Assembly: GCA_029721435.1 (NCBI GenBank)
Contig: CM056574.1
Location: forward strand, 310,001-374,000
From: Gymnothorax reevesii
Taxonomy: Eukaryota; Chordata; Actinopteri; Anguilliformes; Muraenidae
Length of the DNA: 64,000 nucleotides
Direction of reading: 5' to 3'
The notes beneath the pieces are model-generated. The model was not told the DNA's origin, did no database searches, and was given only the letters and a program-made list of their open reading frames with translations. This document shows positions 62,639 to 64,000 of this stretch, one piece after another. The position numbers were made by a program, and so were the translations under genes. Position 1 is the first letter of the stretch. Each line of letters begins with the position of its first letter.

Positions 62639-64000
62639 TCAAACACGGGATAAGCAATCAGCAATTACATTGTCTGTACCCTTCACATGCTTAATTTCCA
62701 AGTCAAACTCCTGTAAAATCAAACTCCAATTCAACAATCTCCGATTCTTGTTTTTCATCTTACTCAGAAACATTAACGGATTGTGGTCAGTGTACACAAT
62801 CATTGGCTTTTGCCCTGTACAAACATAAACATCAAAGTGTTGTAAAGAAAGGACCAGAGCCAACAGTTCCTTCTCTATTGTGGAATAGTTCCTTTGGTGG
62901 CGATTGAACCTCCTGGAGAAGTATGCCACGGGATGCTCAATGTCATCAGAGTCACTTCTCTGTAGGAGCACAGATCCACAAGCTTGGTCGCTAGCATCGA
63001 CCACGATTGAGAACGGTTTGTTGAAGTCAGGAGATTTGAGCACGGGGAAGTGACACAGCAGAGACTTCAGGCAATCGAAGGCTCTCTGGCATGCATCATC
63101 CCAGGTGAACTTTACCCCTTTCTTCAGTTGGTTAGTTAGACTGAGAGCAATCTCAGCAAAGTTCTTGCAGAACTTGCGGTAGTACCCGATCATTCCAAGG
63201 AAGCGGCGCAAAGCTTTTTTGTTGTCAGGAACTGGAAAGTCCATGATGGCTTGGACTTTAGCATTTATGGGTGCCACCTTACCCTGGCCTATGACGTAGC
63301 CAAGATAGGTGACAGTAGCACAACCAAAGTCACTCTTGCTCAGGTTAACAGTCAGGTTAGCCTGGGTCAGGCGCTGGAACAACGTCTCTACATCTTTCAG
63401 ATGTTCTTCCCAGGAGTCACTCCATGTGATCAGGTCATCGATGTACGCACCCGTGTGTGGTAATCTGGCGATTGTAGACTGTATCATCCTTTGGAACGTG
63501 GCTGGGGCATTTTTCATGCCAAAGGGTAGGACTTCATACTGGTACAATCCAGATGGTGTGGCAAAAGCAGAGATGCTCTTGGCCCTCTCAGTTAAAGGCA
63601 CACACCAATAACCCTTCAATAAATCAATCTTGGTCAGAAACTTTGCTTGCCCTACGCTATCAATACAATCATCAATCCTAGGTATTGGAAACACATCAGT
63701 TCTAGTTACAGCATTGACTTTGCGATAATCTGTACAGAATCTAGTACTTCCATCAGGTTTTGGAACTAGCACACAGGGTGAACTCCAATCGGAGTTGGAG
63801 GGTCTGATAATATCATGTTTTAACATGTACTCAACCTCTTTCTCAGCAATCTTTCTCTTTTCAGGATTCATCCGGTATGGATGCTGTTTTATTGGTTTGG
63901 CATCACCAACATCTACATCATGAGAGGCTATAGTAACTCTCTTTGGAACATCAGGAAACAAATCCTCATATTTCTTGATCAACCTTTCAAACTGATCTCT
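62639..64000 (-). CDS. Gypsy pol (RT-RNase H) of the second copy, partial
   Basis: Open from the window edge to the stop at 62639-62641, at least 450 codons without interruption. RT motifs FLTKIDLLKGYWCVPL, LPFGMKNAPATFQRM, AYIDDLITWSDSW; RNase H motifs VVDASDQACGSVLLQ, STIEKELLALV and VYTDHNPLMFL; end IADCLSRV. The N-terminal part of pol, including integrase and the region of the TAG seen in the first copy, is beyond the window. Confidence 0.92.
   Translation of the reverse strand, partial: RDQFERLIKKYEDLFPDVPKRVTIASHDVDVGDAKPIKQHPYRMNPEKRKIAEKEVEYMLKHDIIRPSNSDWSSPCVLVPKPDGSTRFCTDYRKVNAVTRTDVFPIPRIDDCIDSVGQAKFLTKIDLLKGYWCVPLTERAKSISAFATPSGLYQYEVLPFGMKNAPATFQRMIQSTIARLPHTGAYIDDLITWSDSWEEHLKDVETLFQRLTQANLTVNLSKSDFGCATVTYLGYVIGQGKVAPINAKVQAIMDFPVPDNKKALRRFLGMIGYYRKFCKNFAEIALSLTNQLKKGVKFTWDDACQRAFDCLKSLLCHFPVLKSPDFNKPFSIVVDASDQACGSVLLQRSDSDDIEHPVAYFSRRFNRHQRNYSTIEKELLALVLSLQHFDVYVCTGQKPMIVYTDHNPLMFLSKMKNKNRRLLNWSLILQEFDLEIKHVKGTDNVIADCLSRV

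Larger units (their letters stand above)
56933..64000 (+). other. limch1: limch1 intron 1 (5' part)
   Basis: No second exon is found before the window ends. Contains the repeats listed separately. Segments without recognisable content: 56933-57450, 57511-57880, 58104-58471, 58794-59161 and 61331-61969. Confidence 0.7.
61970..64000 (-). mobile_element. Second Gmr1-like Gypsy copy, 3' part, runs off window
   Basis: Same family as 15736-21437, opposite orientation. Contains the 3' LTR (61970-62475), a TA-rich spacer and RNase H/RT sequence to the window edge. The protein is nearly identical to the first copy over their shared part; differences seen include SPCVLVPKPD for SPFVLVPKPD and FDVYVCTG for FEVYVCTG. 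Confidence 0.9.

Noticed and set aside
1..64000. CRISPR arrays, tRNA or rRNA genes, prokaryotic operons
   Set aside because: None seen. Tandem arrays present have no unique spacers, and all gene structures are eukaryotic with introns.

Overview
The window is vertebrate nuclear DNA, almost certainly from a ray-finned (teleost-type) fish. Two host genes in conserved vertebrate order anchor this. The first is a complete nine-exon uchl1 (ubiquitin C-terminal hydrolase L1) on the + strand, with coding exons between 31309 and 53729. The second is the first coding exon of limch1 (56843-56932, +), whose first intron runs off the right end. UCHL1 and LIMCH1 are also tandem neighbours in mammals. Almost everything else is transposon-derived, and the mix (DIRS, L2, Tc1/mariner, IN-before-RT Gypsy, hAT and TTAA-flanked DNA elements) is typical of fish. 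There is no bacterial, plasmid or CRISPR content.

Layout. 1-3672: 3' two thirds of a DIRS-type tyrosine-recombinase retrotransposon with its terminal inverted-repeat block. 3673-4452: AT-rich sequence with a hAT-like scrap. 4453-12256: an L2-clade LINE (+) split by a second, nearly full-length L2 LINE (-, about 7256-11689). 12321-13115: decayed C2H2 zinc-finger exon. About 13500-15337: decayed LINE with a restriction-like endonuclease. 15338-28455: a nested stack. A Harbinger-like Myb/SANT reading frame is split by a Tc1 element (15609-22794), which is itself split by an almost intact Gmr1-like Gypsy element (15736-21437). To the right is a pogo/CENP-B-like transposase gene whose coding sequence has swollen with two in-frame tandem arrays (23698-24318 and 25552-27421). 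28456-29155: partial LTR and a TTAA-flanked MITE candidate. 29156-31140: unassigned sequence leading to the uchl1 promoter.

uchl1 exons 1-5 lie compactly in 31309-33098 and exons 6-9 in 52886-53729. Intron 5 is about 19.8 kb because it collected a Tc1-like element (35875-37447), a Tc1 remnant holding a four-unit satellite (50208-50870), a THAP-bearing Kolobok-like element (44547-47075), an LTR-like block, MITEs, minisatellites and a perfect 27-bp hairpin. The 2.7-kb intergenic gap to limch1 contains one more Tc1-like element (54730-56221). limch1 intron 1 carries a hAT MITE with perfect 8-bp target duplication, a 140-bp-arm palindrome, a TTAA-flanked MITE, a Jockey-superfamily LINE piece and, at the window edge, a second Gmr1-like copy in opposite orientation (61970-64000, -).

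No new cellular pathway is visible. The points most worth follow-up are the IN-before-RT Gypsy pair with a CAA-TAG-CAA stop between integrase and reverse transcriptase, the doubly repeat-expanded pogo transposase, the resolved insertion chronology of the 13-kb nest, the YY1-like satellite inside a dead Tc1 element, and an expanded-spacing RE1-like pair just upstream of the uchl1 start. All boundaries were read by eye, without alignment software.
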